Origin: Comamonas testosteroni
Lineage (GTDB): Bacteria > Pseudomonadota > Gammaproteobacteria > Burkholderiales > Burkholderiaceae_C
DNA: 64,000 nt
Assembly (NCBI GenBank): GCA_008727115.1
Contig: CP044131.1
Location: 1,798,001 to 1,862,000, forward strand
Direction of reading: 5' to 3'
The position numbers and the translations under genes were made by a program. The notes under the pieces are model-generated. The model was not told the origin of the DNA. It did no database searches and was given only the letters and a program-made list of their open reading frames with translations. The first letter of the stretch is position 1. The number at the start of each line of letters is the position of its first letter. Positions 37,035 to 46,198 of this stretch are shown here, piece after piece.

Positions 37035-38621
37035 TTACTTGAGCTTGTGGCCACATTCGCCGCAGAACATGTCGGAGGCGGAAACCTCTGCCTTGCAGGA
37101 AGGGCAGTGAGGGGTAACGGCTTCTGCTTCTGCTTTGCGCTGCGCTTGGGCTGCATCGGCTTCGGCCTTGAGACGCGCAGCTTCGGCTGCTTGCGCTGCT
37201 GCACGTTCCTCGGCCGCCTTTTGGGCAGCGGCTTGCTCTGCTGCCTTTTGAGCTGTCTGTTGAGCTGCCTGCGCCGCTTCTGCTTGCGCCTTCTGGCGAG
37301 CAGCCTCGGCCTCGGCACGTACGCGAGCCACTTCGGCTTCGGTGCGCTGTCGTGCTGCCTCCTCCTCTGCCGCCTGGCGCGCCAGTGCCTGGGCCTGCTG
37401 TGCGGCATCCGCATCTGCATCCGAGTTGACGGAGGGCTGCTGAGTGCTCTCGGAGGTCGCAGCCATGCCCGCTGCCGTAGCGGCTACAGCGGCAGAGCCT
37501 GCGCTGTGGGTGGGGGCAGCGCTTGTGTCCTCAGATGCAGGTGACGCGTCTTTGGCCGTGGCTTCTTGCAGACGCTGGGAGGCCGCCTGCTTGGCACGCT
37601 CTGCAGCGGCCATGGTGCGCTCTGCGGCTGCCATGGTCTGGGCCTTGGCTTCCTCGGCCTTCTTGCGCACATCGCCAATCAGGCTGTCAAGCGCATCTTC
37701 GGCATCGTCCGGGTTCACGCTCTCGCGGGCCTGCAGGTAGATCAGATTCATGCCCATGATGGCCACCTGGGCCAGCAGGGCGCCAATCACGCAGTACAGC
37801 ACGCCAAGGCCTGCAAAAATGCCAGTGCTGGAGCCGTTGCTCATCATGCCCATAGGGCTGAAGCCGCCACCGTAGCCACGGCCGTAGTAGCCGCCGCCCA
37901 TGAACATGCCGGCCATGGCGTTGATGTCGCCGGTGATGCTCAGGGCAAGGCTGGTCAGGTAGGCCGTGGCTGGCACCAAGCCGGCAAACAGCATGATGCT
38001 GATCAGGCCCAGAATGACGTAGAGCACCACTTCCATCAGCACGACTTCCAGCAGGCGCTGGCGGGCAATGCTCAGCACATTGGCCAAAGCGGCCTTGACG
38101 GACAGGCCGCTCCACAGCGCAGGCCCCATCAGCGGGCCGATGACCCAGATCAGGGCAATCAGCAGGGCAGCAGCCACCAGTACCAGAATGGGGTGGGCCA
38201 CAAAGGCCAGAATGCCGCCGATGAAGGGAATCTTGCAGACAAAGTAGATGACGGCAGCGAGCAGGCTATAGGCCAGGGTGGCGACAAAAATCACCAGGCC
38301 GACGAGCAAGAATTTGGGCAGGCACAAGAGGCCTGCCGACGCTGCAGCAGAGAACGAGCGTACGGGCTCGTTTCTGGCCTTGTCCATGAGCATGATGCCG
38401 ACTCCGGAGGAGCCAGCCAGCAAAGCGACCATGGCCGCCAGCATGCCGATGAGGTACATGAAGATGCCGGCCTTGACTGCCAGCCAGGTGCTGAAGACCA
38501 CAAGGGCGCCCGTCACCAGCAACGTCAGAAAGCCCAATAGCAAAGGCCTCCATTGCGTCAGCCCTTCGGCGGCTCTGGCAAGGGTGGCAAAACGAATCTC
38601 TCCCAGGGATTGCTTGTTCAT
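37035..38621 (-). CDS. Polytopic membrane protein with coiled coil and C-terminal zinc ribbon, unrecognised
   Basis: 528 residues in three parts. Residues 25-300 hold about six hydrophobic helices, with a Gly/Tyr/Met-rich loop (GGGYYGRGYGGGFSPMGM) between the last two. Residues 310-495 are an Ala/Glu/Arg-rich, highly charged coiled coil. The C-terminus is a zinc ribbon (CPSCKAEVSASDMFCGECG). No enzyme motif is seen. It is the last gene of a three-gene operon whose first member carries the same kind of zinc ribbon. Topology suggests a membrane platform whose coiled coil and zinc ribbon face the cytoplasm. Function is unknown. Confidence 0.8.
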   Translation of the reverse strand: MNKQSLGEIRFATLARAAEGLTQWRPLLLGFLTLLVTGALVVFSTWLAVKAGIFMYLIGMLAAMVALLAGSSGVGIMLMDKARNEPVRSFSAAASAGLLCLPKFLLVGLVIFVATLAYSLLAAVIYFVCKIPFIGGILAFVAHPILVLVAAALLIALIWVIGPLMGPALWSGLSVKAALANVLSIARQRLLEVVLMEVVLYVILGLISIMLFAGLVPATAYLTSLALSITGDINAMAGMFMGGGYYGRGYGGGFSPMGMMSNGSSTGIFAGLGVLYCVIGALLAQVAIMGMNLIYLQARESVNPDDAEDALDSLIGDVRKKAEEAKAQTMAAAERTMAAAERAKQAASQRLQEATAKDASPASEDTSAAPTHSAGSAAVAATAAGMAATSESTQQPSVNSDADADAAQQAQALARQAAEEEAARQRTEAEVARVRAEAEAARQKAQAEAAQAAQQTAQKAAEQAAAQKAAEERAAAQAAEAARLKAEADAAQAQRKAEAEAVTPHCPSCKAEVSASDMFCGECGHKLK

Positions 38622-38684
38622 TGTTTGTCCTGTCAGGTGGATGGCGTGGCGGCTGGCAAGCCAGCTTGCTGGCCTTGGCGTGGA

Positions 38685-39356
38685 TTAAAGCTTGCCGCGA
38701 ATTTCGCCTGCTTCTATGGTGTAGCGCTCGATGCCGACGGGCAGCATGGAATCGACTTTCTTGATGACCGTCACAGGCTTGCCGCTCTTGGACTGCGTGG
38801 TGCCAGTGGCGGTGTTCACGCGCCCGGCCTTGACGTCTTCATCCGACTGCGTGACCACAATGCTGGAAGCCCCGCGGTTGTCAGCCAGTTCGTTGGCCAG
38901 CTCCTTGAGCAGGTTCATGGCCTGGGTGTATTCCTTGCGCCCCTTGGCTGCCAGAGGCATCTCCACCGTCAGGGCGGAGAAAGCCCGCATCTGATGGGAC
39001 TGACCTGATTGCCCGTCGGCAATGGAGACGGTCTTGGTTTGCACGGGCCCGGCCACTGCGCGCTGCTTGACGGGGAGCTTTTGCATGGCCTGTATGGCCT
39101 GCGCTTGCAGGTTTTGTGCCTGCTGAGTTTCCTGGTCCAGAGCGGCTTGCAGGCGGCTGAAGCGCTCAGCCTGACCGCCGGAGACGGCAGTGACGGGCGC
39201 ATTGCTGCTGGCTCCGCAGCTGGGGTCTGCCGAGTTGGTGACCCGCGAGAGCATGCAGCTCAGTGAGTTGGAGGCGTCTTGCAAAGTAGCGCAGCCGCTG
39301 AGCAGGATGGCGGCACAGGCCACGAGGGTGAGTTTGAGATTTTTCATTCTTTTCAA
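38685..39356 (-). CDS. Predicted lipoprotein of the zinc-ribbon operon
   Basis: A 223-residue protein with a lipobox (ILLSGC, lipidated Cys near residue 22) and two more cysteine positions shortly after (SLSCMLS, DPSCGAS). A Gln-rich helical stretch comes next (AALDQETQQAQNLQAQAIQ), then a mixed alpha/beta C-terminus ending GIERYTIEAGEIRGKL. The start may be the ATG at 39356 or M4. It overlaps the upstream gene by four bases (ATGA), so translation is coupled. No family was recognised. It is likely anchored in the outer membrane. Confidence 0.75.
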   Translation of the reverse strand: MKRMKNLKLTLVACAAILLSGCATLQDASNSLSCMLSRVTNSADPSCGASSNAPVTAVSGGQAERFSRLQAALDQETQQAQNLQAQAIQAMQKLPVKQRAVAGPVQTKTVSIADGQSGQSHQMRAFSALTVEMPLAAKGRKEYTQAMNLLKELANELADNRGASSIVVTQSDEDVKAGRVNTATGTTQSKSGKPVTVIKKVDSMLPVGIERYTIEAGEIRGKL

Positions 39357-40240
39357 TCCAGCAGGTCATCCAGGGAAGGGCCAGCATTCCTGGCAGGGGG
39401 CTCAACTCTGGGTGGTGCAGGTCTTGCGGCTTTCACGGGTGCTGGCGAAGCTGTCTGTGCCGTGCTGGAAGAGGGGGCTGGCACTGCTGCAGTATTGGAA
39501 GCACTAGCGGCGTCTTCAATGGCCAAGGCAGTCGATGCCGCGCTGGTATTGGCCTGGGTCAGGCTCTCAGTCGGTGCCTGTGATGCAGGTGCGCTGCTGT
39601 CAGGCTGTACAGGGCTTGTAGAGGTAGCAGAGGCCGTACCGCTTTGAGGGCCGACCAGTGCATCGGCCCTGGCCTTGTCTTCGGCTGAAACGGAGTCCTT
39701 GTCGGCAGCTGGCGAGGCGGAGGAGTTCTTGCCGGAGACGGCCATGCTCTTCATGCTGCCTGCCATCTGTACGCCAGCAATGATGGCCACAATGACCATT
39801 GCCAGCAGTGCCCACTTGATCCAGCCATTGCGGCTGGCTGTGGGCTCTGCTGGCAAAGCCGGTGCGCTGGCATTGACGGGCTGGAACGCGGGAGCCTCCC
39901 GGTGCTCGGGCTGCCGCACTTGCGGTGCTACAACGGGTTTAAAGGGTTCAACGGGCTCGATGCTTGGCGGCACCATGGACTCTGCGGCAGCAGGCTGTGC
40001 TGCGGACAGCTGATCGACTGATGCGTGTGCAGAGCTGGCGGCAGCAGAGGTGGCAGAAATGTGGGTGAAGGTCAGGCCACACTGGGTGCAAAAGCGGGCA
40101 TCTGGCTTGCAGGCCGCACCGCATTGGCTGCAGGATTTTTCCAAGGCGAAAGCAGTAGGTTCTGTCTCCTGCCTGGAGCCGCAGTGTTTGCAGAACTTGG
40201 TATTGGGTGGCAGCGGATGGCTGCATTGGGAGCAATTCAT
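39353..40240 (-). CDS. Double zinc-ribbon single-pass membrane protein, unrecognised
   Basis: A 295-residue protein that begins with two zinc ribbons (CSQCSHPLPPNTKFCKHCG and CSQCGAACKPDARFCTQCG). A Pro/Ala-rich linker follows, then one hydrophobic helix (WALLAMVIVAIIAGVQMAG, residues about 143-162) and a low-complexity Ser/Ala/Thr tail ending NAGPSLDDLLD. The zinc ribbons should be cytoplasmic and the tail periplasmic. It is the first gene of the operon. Zinc ribbons of this kind often mediate protein-protein contacts. The function of the set is unknown. Confidence 0.8.
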   Translation of the reverse strand: MNCSQCSHPLPPNTKFCKHCGSRQETEPTAFALEKSCSQCGAACKPDARFCTQCGLTFTHISATSAAASSAHASVDQLSAAQPAAAESMVPPSIEPVEPFKPVVAPQVRQPEHREAPAFQPVNASAPALPAEPTASRNGWIKWALLAMVIVAIIAGVQMAGSMKSMAVSGKNSSASPAADKDSVSAEDKARADALVGPQSGTASATSTSPVQPDSSAPASQAPTESLTQANTSAASTALAIEDAASASNTAAVPAPSSSTAQTASPAPVKAARPAPPRVEPPARNAGPSLDDLLD

Positions 40241-40742
40241 GGTCTGCAGTGGCTAAAGAATTTGCGGGCTATGGCGCCAGCGTGATGAGTATGTCGACGA
40301 TGCCCTGAATTTGCAGGTCTGCGTCACGGCTGGCATCGCGTGTTGAAACCCTGAGCGGCTTCGGAAATTTTTTTGTATCTTAGCGGCGCATTGCCGACGG
40401 ACTGCTGAAAGCGTCGTCTTGGTTCGCCGGATGAGAGGAAGTTGCGACAGGGTTCTGTCAGATTGAAGTGAGTCTGTAAAAAAATGCTCAGCTGCCTATT
40501 TGCCTGCAAAGCAAAAAAATTCAGTGGGGTCAATGATTTGAAGAAAAAAATGAAATGAATGACGGCTTGCAGTCCATCATTTTGAAAAGAATTTGAACCG
40601 ATCAGACTGTCTGATTTCTGCCAATCCCAAGACCTGCAGGGCGGCTGGCATGGTCTGAGGGCAGGGCATGGCAGGGCAGGGCATGGATGGTGAAGGGGCA
40701 GCGGCCTGCAGGCGAACTCTCTGCCTCTTCCCCTGTTTCTGG
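40241..40742. other. 502-bp intergenic region upstream of the zinc-ribbon operon
   Basis: No credible gene. It is partly AT-rich (40360-40600). It contains a 15-bp palindrome ATCAGACTGTCTGAT (40601-40615) and short G-rich direct repeats (GCAGGGCATGG, 40662-40690). It separates the operon start from the 3' end of the metallophosphoesterase gene on the same strand, so the operon promoter must lie here. Confidence 0.5.
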
Positions 40743-41922
40743 TTACTTCTCCGTCGTCAGATTCAGCACTTCAACGCGAGGCGGAACGCCCAGACGCACG
40801 GCAAAGCCTGCCCACAGGCCTGCACCACTGCTGACCAGCAGCTTCATGTTGCCAATCGAGTATTCGCCGCGTACAAAGCCGTTGTTGACAGGGGCGACCA
40901 GCCAGCGATCCATGCCCGCAATCAGGCCGCCATGGGTGTGGCCTGAAATCTGCAGGTTCACGCCCTTGGCGGCGTTGTCACGCGCGAACTTGGGCTGGTG
41001 GGCCAGAAGAATATGAAACTGTGCCTTGGCCTTGCGGGCCTGGGCGGCCACCGTGTCCACATCTGGAGGAACGCCCTCGGGAGCCATGGGATCGCTGTTG
41101 TGGGGCGAGGTGCGGCCATAGGCCGGGTCACCAATGCCGGACAGCGCCAGCTTGCTGCCCTTGACCTGCAGCAGCTGCATGCGGTTTTCCAGCAGATTCA
41201 GGCGCAGGCGGCGGAACTCTTCCATCCAGGCGTTGTAGCCGCTGTAGTACTCATGATTGCCCGGTGCGGCCCAGACACCATAGCGGGCTGTAAGCTTTGC
41301 CAGAGGCGCCACGCTGGTGCGGCTGGTGGCGACATCACCGTCAACCAGGTCGCCGGGCAGCACGATGAGATCCGGCGCAGCAGCCAGGGTGCGCTCGACA
41401 ATGGTGTTGATGTACTGAGCGTTGTTCACGGGGCTGGCATGCAGATCGGCCAGTACGGCAATGCGCAGGCCCTCCAGCGCCGGCGGCAAGTCTTTGACGG
41501 CCAGCGTCTGCTCGTGCACCCGGGGCGGTTGCAGGGCATTGAAAACGCCGATGGCGCTCAGGCCAGCCGTGGGCGATGACCGCTCCCATGGTGATGGCCG
41601 GAATATGCAGTATCTGCGCAATGCTGCGGTGCCCGGTGAGCTGGGCGAGCAGCCACAGCAGATCGCGCAGCACCACGAACACCGCCAGCATCAGCAGCGT
41701 AGAGAGAATCCAGCCCCCAGGCACTTGCAGGCGGGCAATAAGGGTATAGGGCAGGGCGTTGGTCTGCACCGCTTTGAGCAGCAATGCCGGAGCAATGCCC
41801 AGCAAGGCGGTAATGAAGACAGCGATCAGGCGAGTGAGACGAGAGGTGCCGTTGAGTCCGGCAACAGGCCACCAGAGCCAGAGCGCCAGCAGCGGAATGA
41901 TGAGAGCAGCAGTCGAAACCAT
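40743..41922 (-). pseudogene. Membrane-anchored metallophosphoesterase, split by a one-base frameshift
   Basis: From the ATG at 41922 the frame encodes three or four helices (ALIIPLLALWLWWPVAG, LLMLAVFVVLRDLLWLL). At about 41561-41564 the frame is lost. The protein continues in the next frame as LSAIGVFNALQPPRVHEQTL. There the YaeI/YkuE-type phosphoesterase domain is intact: LADLHAS, LPGDLVDGD, APGNHEYYSG, LLAHQPKF and ISGHTHGGL, covering the metal ligands. One extra C in TGGCCTGAGC accounts for the break. The catalytic domain alone could still be made from an internal start, but without its membrane anchor. It is divergent from hrpA. Confidence 0.75.
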
Positions 41923-42058
41923 GGGAGATAGAAAGCAAAAATTGCCGCGAGCATAGCAAGAGCAGGTGGCTGGCCTGTGAATCGCCAGCGCGCAGGCTGC
42001 GGTCGCTTTTGCCATGCGCACGCAAGAGTGGCCAAGGGCTGGGATAATCCCAGCCCTT

Positions 42059-45000
42059 ATGTCTTTGAAGATCACCTTCCCCGAGTCGCTTCCCGTATCT
42101 GGCCGCCGTCAGGAAATCATGGAGGCCATGGATCGCCATCAGGTCATCATCGTCTGTGGCGAGACGGGCTCGGGCAAGACCACACAGTTGCCAAAAATAG
42201 CGCTGGCACTGGGGCGCGGCAAGTTGAACGCCACGCCCGACGCCAATGGCAATGTGCGCGGCCACCTGATCGGCCACACCCAGCCGCGTCGTATCGCCGC
42301 GAGCAGCGTGGCCAAGCGCATTGCCGAAGAGCTGAATACGCCGCTGGGCGAGGTGGTGGGCTACAAGGTGCGCTTTCAGGACAATCTGCAAAAAGGCGCT
42401 TCGGTCAAGCTGATGACGGACGGCATCTTGCTGGCCGAGACCCAGACCGATCCGCTGCTGAAGAACTACGACACGCTGATCATCGACGAGGCGCACGAGC
42501 GCAGCCTCAACATCGACTTTCTGCTGGGCTATATCAAGCAGATCCTGCCCAAGCGCCCCGATCTGAAGGTGGTGGTGACATCGGCCACCATCGATGCCGA
42601 CCGCTTTGCCAAGCATTTCGAGAGCAAGGATGGCCCGGCGCCCGTCATCATGGTTTCGGGCCGTACCTATCCGGTGGAGATGCGCTACCGCCCGTTTGAG
42701 GGCGAAAAAGACAAGGATTTGAACGACGCCATAGCGGACGGCGTGGATGAGCTGTGGGCCGGTGGCAAGGGCGGTGACATTCTGATCTTTCTGCCCGGCG
42801 AGCGCGAGATTCGTGAGGCGGCCGACCATGTGCGCAAGCATTTGCAGAACTCGCCCACCTTGCGATCTGCCGAAGTGCTGCCGCTGTTCTCGCGCCTGTC
42901 GCAGGCCGAGCAGGACCGAATTTTTGACGGCCACACCGGCCGCCGCATTGTGCTGGCTACCAACGTGGCCGAAACCTCACTGACGGTTCCAGGCATCCGA
43001 TACGTCATTGACGCAGGCACGGCGCGCGTGAAGCGCTATTCCTTCCGTAGCAAAGTGGAGCAGCTGCTGGTCGAGCCGATTTCGCAGGCCGCCGCCAACC
43101 AGCGTGCCGGTCGTTGCGGCCGCGTGGCCAACGGTATCTGCATCCGCCTGTATGACGAGGTGGATTTCAACGGCCGTGACCGTTTTACGGATCCGGAAAT
43201 TCTGCGCTCCTCGCTGGCTGGCGTGATCTTGCGCATGAAGGCGCTGGGACTCGGCGATGTGGTGCATTTCCCGTTTCTGGAAGCGCCTTCGGGTCGCGCG
43301 ATTGCCGATGGCTACCAGCTGCTGGCCGAGCTGGGCGCGGTGGACGATCACGGCCATCTGCTGCCCATGGGCAAGGAGCTGTCGCGCCTGCCGCTGGACC
43401 CTCGCGTGGGGCGCATGATTCTCGAAGCGCGCGAGCGCGGCGCGGTGGCCGAGGTGCTGATCATTGCCTCGGCCCTTTCTGTGCAGGACGTGCGCGACCG
43501 GCCCATGGAAGCGCAGCAGCAGGCCGATCAGGCCCACGCAAAGTTCGACGATGAGAAAAGCGAATTCACCGGCTATCTGCGCCTGTGGAAATGGCTGATG
43601 GATGCGCGCGGCGGCAAGGTGGTGGCCAAGACCCGTGCCGAAATGGCGGCGCAGCACAAGCCGGCAGCCGAGCCCAGCGCACGCAATCAGGCTTTCTTGC
43701 CCGTCAGCCAGCGCAGCAGCGGAGCCCAAGTGGAAGGCACGGTCGAAGAGCGGCTGGCGCTGTTCAACCCGGCTGAGCCGCAGCTGGAAGCCACGCACAA
43801 GATCAGCAACCGCCAGTGGGAGCAGCTGCTGCGCCAGAACTTCATCAACATTCGTCGCGTGCGCGAATGGCGTGACACGCACAGCCAGTTGCTGACGGTG
43901 ATCAAGGAGCAGAAGTGGCTGCTCAACAACGAAGCTGCCGGCTATGACGCTGTGCATCTGTCCATGCTGTCCGGCCTGCTGGGCAATATTGGCTACAAGG
44001 GCGAGGAAAGCGAAGCCTATCTGGGCGCTCACGGCATCAAGTTCCACCCCCACCCAGGCGCGCACCTGAGCAAGAAGCCGGGCCGCTGGATTGTGGCGGC
44101 CGAGCAGGTCGAAACTTCGCGCCTGTACGGCCGCGGCATTGCAGCCATCGAGCCGCAGTGGCTGGAAGAGGTGGGCAGCCATCTGCTGAAAAAACAGCTG
44201 CTGGACCCGCACTGGAGCAAGAAGCAGGCCGATGTGGTGGCGCTGGAGCGCGCCACGCTCTACGGACTGGTGGTCTACAACGGCCGCCGCGTGAGCTATG
44301 GCCGCGTCGATCCGCACGAGGCGCGCAATCTCTTTATCCGCCAGGCGCTGGTCGAGGGCGAGTGGGAGACGAAGTGGCATTTTCTGCCTGCCAACCTCAA
44401 GCTCATGCGCAAGGTCGAGGAGCTGGAGCACAAGAGCCGCCGCCAGGACGTGCTGGTGGACGACGAGCTGATTTTTGCCTTCTACGATCAGCATCTGCCC
44501 AAGGCTGTGTACAGCGGCGCGACCTTTGACCATTGGTTCCGTGCCGAGAGCAAAAACCAGCCCGAGCTGCTGCGCCTGTCCAAAGACGAGCTGATGCGGC
44601 ACGAGGCCGCAGGCATCACCACGGACAAGTTCCCCAAGACCGTGAAGCTGGGCGGCGCCGATTGCACGGCCAGCTATCTGCACAGCCCCGGCGATGCGCG
44701 CGACGGCATCACCGTCACCGTGCCGCTGTTTGTGCTCAACCAGGTGTCGGAAGAGCGCGCCGAGTGGCTGGTGCCGGGCATGCTCAAGGACAAGATTCAG
44801 GCCCTGCTCAAGAGTCTGCCCCAGCGCCCGCGCAGCCGTTTTGTGCCGCTGCCCGAAAGCGCGGCGCGGCTGGCCGAGCTGTTCACGCAAAGTGAGCGCT
44901 GGGCCCAGGGTGGGCTGATCGATGCCTTGCTCAAGCAGGTGCGCGATGAAACCTCGCTGGATGTGAAGCGCGCCGACTTCAAGCTGGACATGCTCAGCCC

Positions 45001-46105
45001 CCATTTGTTCATGAACTTCCGCATCACGGACGAGCATGGCCGCCAGCTGGGCCAGGGCCGCAATCTGGGTGCGCTCAAGGCCGAATGGGGTGCCAAGGCA
45101 CGCGGGGCGTTTCAGGCGCTTGCTTCATTAAAGGTAGCTGCTGGCGCTAGTCAATCAAAGGATTCAGATGCAAAAGTATCTGAAACTGAGAAGAGGCAAG
45201 CGCAAGCAGCTCCTAAAAAAGATAGGCCTGCAGACGCCAAGCCCGCGCAGCCGCATGACGCCCGCTACAAGGACTGGAGCTTTGGTGAGCTGCCCGAGCT
45301 GATGGAAATTAAAAAAGGCGGCACCACGCTGATTGGCTTCCCGGCCCTGATCGACCATGGCGACAGCGTTGGCATCGAGGTGTTTGACGAGCCCGAAGTG
45401 GCAGCCGCCAAGCACCGCGTGGGCCTGCGCCGACTGTTTGCGCTGCAGATCCGCGATGCGCTGAAGTACCTGGAAAAAAACATTCCCGATCTGCAGAAAA
45501 TGGCCGTGGCCTATATGCCGCTGGGCACACAGGAAGAGCTGCGCTCCCAGATCATCGACGTGGCGATTGACCGCGCCTTTCTGCAAGACCCGCTGCCTGC
45601 CAATGAGGCGGACTTCAAGCAACGCGTGCAGGATGGCCGGGGCCGCCTGACGCTGATCGCCAATGAAGTGGCGCGCATGTCTCTCACCATCCTGACTGAG
45701 TACGCGGCCGCCGCGCGCAAGATCAAGGACACGAAGAACGCGCCTGACGCGACGAAGGACGCCGGTGAGCAGCTGCAAAAGCTGATGCCCAAGAACTTTA
45801 TCGCCGTGGCCCCCTGGGCGCAGCTGGGCCATTACGCGCGCTACCTCAAGGCCATCACCACGCGCCTGGATAAATACCGCGCCGATCCGGCGCGCGATGC
45901 GGCCAAGATGAAGGAGTTGCAGCCGCTGGAGCAGCGCTACTGGCGTCTGGTCGCAGAGCGCAAGGGCCAGGTCGATGCGCGTATGCAGGAATACCGCTGG
46001 ATGCTCGAAGAGCTGCGCGTGAGCTTTTTTGCCCAGGAGCTGCGCACGCCATACCCGGTCAGCGCCAAGCGCCTGGACAAGGTCTGGGCGCAGTTGCAGA
46101 ACTGA
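42059..46105 (+). CDS. hrpA: ATP-dependent RNA helicase HrpA
   Basis: A 1348-residue DEAH-box helicase. Walker A is GETGSGKTTQLPK (residues about 33-45), DEAH appears in IIDEAHERSLNIDFL, SAT in VVTSATIDA, and motif VI in QRAGRCGR. A winged-helix/OB region and the DUF3418 C-terminal domain fill the rest, as in E. coli HrpA (about 1300 residues). The linker at residues about 1023-1065 (Lys/Asp/Ala-rich) is unusually AT-rich and repeat-like. The ATG at 42059 matches the family start. It is inferred to act in ribosome rescue and mRNA metabolism, as known for E. coli HrpA. Confidence 0.96.
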   Translation: MSLKITFPESLPVSGRRQEIMEAMDRHQVIIVCGETGSGKTTQLPKIALALGRGKLNATPDANGNVRGHLIGHTQPRRIAASSVAKRIAEELNTPLGEVVGYKVRFQDNLQKGASVKLMTDGILLAETQTDPLLKNYDTLIIDEAHERSLNIDFLLGYIKQILPKRPDLKVVVTSATIDADRFAKHFESKDGPAPVIMVSGRTYPVEMRYRPFEGEKDKDLNDAIADGVDELWAGGKGGDILIFLPGEREIREAADHVRKHLQNSPTLRSAEVLPLFSRLSQAEQDRIFDGHTGRRIVLATNVAETSLTVPGIRYVIDAGTARVKRYSFRSKVEQLLVEPISQAAANQRAGRCGRVANGICIRLYDEVDFNGRDRFTDPEILRSSLAGVILRMKALGLGDVVHFPFLEAPSGRAIADGYQLLAELGAVDDHGHLLPMGKELSRLPLDPRVGRMILEARERGAVAEVLIIASALSVQDVRDRPMEAQQQADQAHAKFDDEKSEFTGYLRLWKWLMDARGGKVVAKTRAEMAAQHKPAAEPSARNQAFLPVSQRSSGAQVEGTVEERLALFNPAEPQLEATHKISNRQWEQLLRQNFINIRRVREWRDTHSQLLTVIKEQKWLLNNEAAGYDAVHLSMLSGLLGNIGYKGEESEAYLGAHGIKFHPHPGAHLSKKPGRWIVAAEQVETSRLYGRGIAAIEPQWLEEVGSHLLKKQLLDPHWSKKQADVVALERATLYGLVVYNGRRVSYGRVDPHEARNLFIRQALVEGEWETKWHFLPANLKLMRKVEELEHKSRRQDVLVDDELIFAFYDQHLPKAVYSGATFDHWFRAESKNQPELLRLSKDELMRHEAAGITTDKFPKTVKLGGADCTASYLHSPGDARDGITVTVPLFVLNQVSEERAEWLVPGMLKDKIQALLKSLPQRPRSRFVPLPESAARLAELFTQSERWAQGGLIDALLKQVRDETSLDVKRADFKLDMLSPHLFMNFRITDEHGRQLGQGRNLGALKAEWGAKARGAFQALASLKVAAGASQSKDSDAKVSETEKRQAQAAPKKDRPADAKPAQPHDARYKDWSFGELPELMEIKKGGTTLIGFPALIDHGDSVGIEVFDEPEVAAAKHRVGLRRLFALQIRDALKYLEKNIPDLQKMAVAYMPLGTQEELRSQIIDVAIDRAFLQDPLPANEADFKQRVQDGRGRLTLIANEVARMSLTILTEYAAAARKIKDTKNAPDATKDAGEQLQKLMPKNFIAVAPWAQLGHYARYLKAITTRLDKYRADPARDAAKMKELQPLEQRYWRLVAERKGQVDARMQEYRWMLEELRVSFFAQELRTPYPVSAKRLDKVWAQLQN
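45129..45184. repeat. Repeat-like AT-rich insert inside the hrpA linker
   Basis: TAAAGGTAGCTGCTGGCGCTAGTCA is followed by the inverted repeat TTCAGAT...ATCTGAA (45163-45184). It is AT-rich within a very GC-rich gene and encodes the hydrophilic linker before the C-terminal domain. It resembles the nrdJ stretch at 24806 and the intergenic palindromes. Confidence 0.4.
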
Positions 46106-46198
46106 TGCAGATCAAGCCTGCCTGTAATGGGCAGGCGTTCGGCTCAGGCTGGTGCTAGATTCATTGAAGGTCCATGTGGATCCGTCAAAGAGTCTTTC

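Noticed and set aside
40324-40533. Short minus-strand ORF in the 502-bp gap
   Set aside because: No ribosome site, family or plausible composition was seen.
42977-45037. 686-residue minus-strand ORF over hrpA
   Set aside because: It is the antisense shadow of a clearly recognised helicase; no motif supports it.
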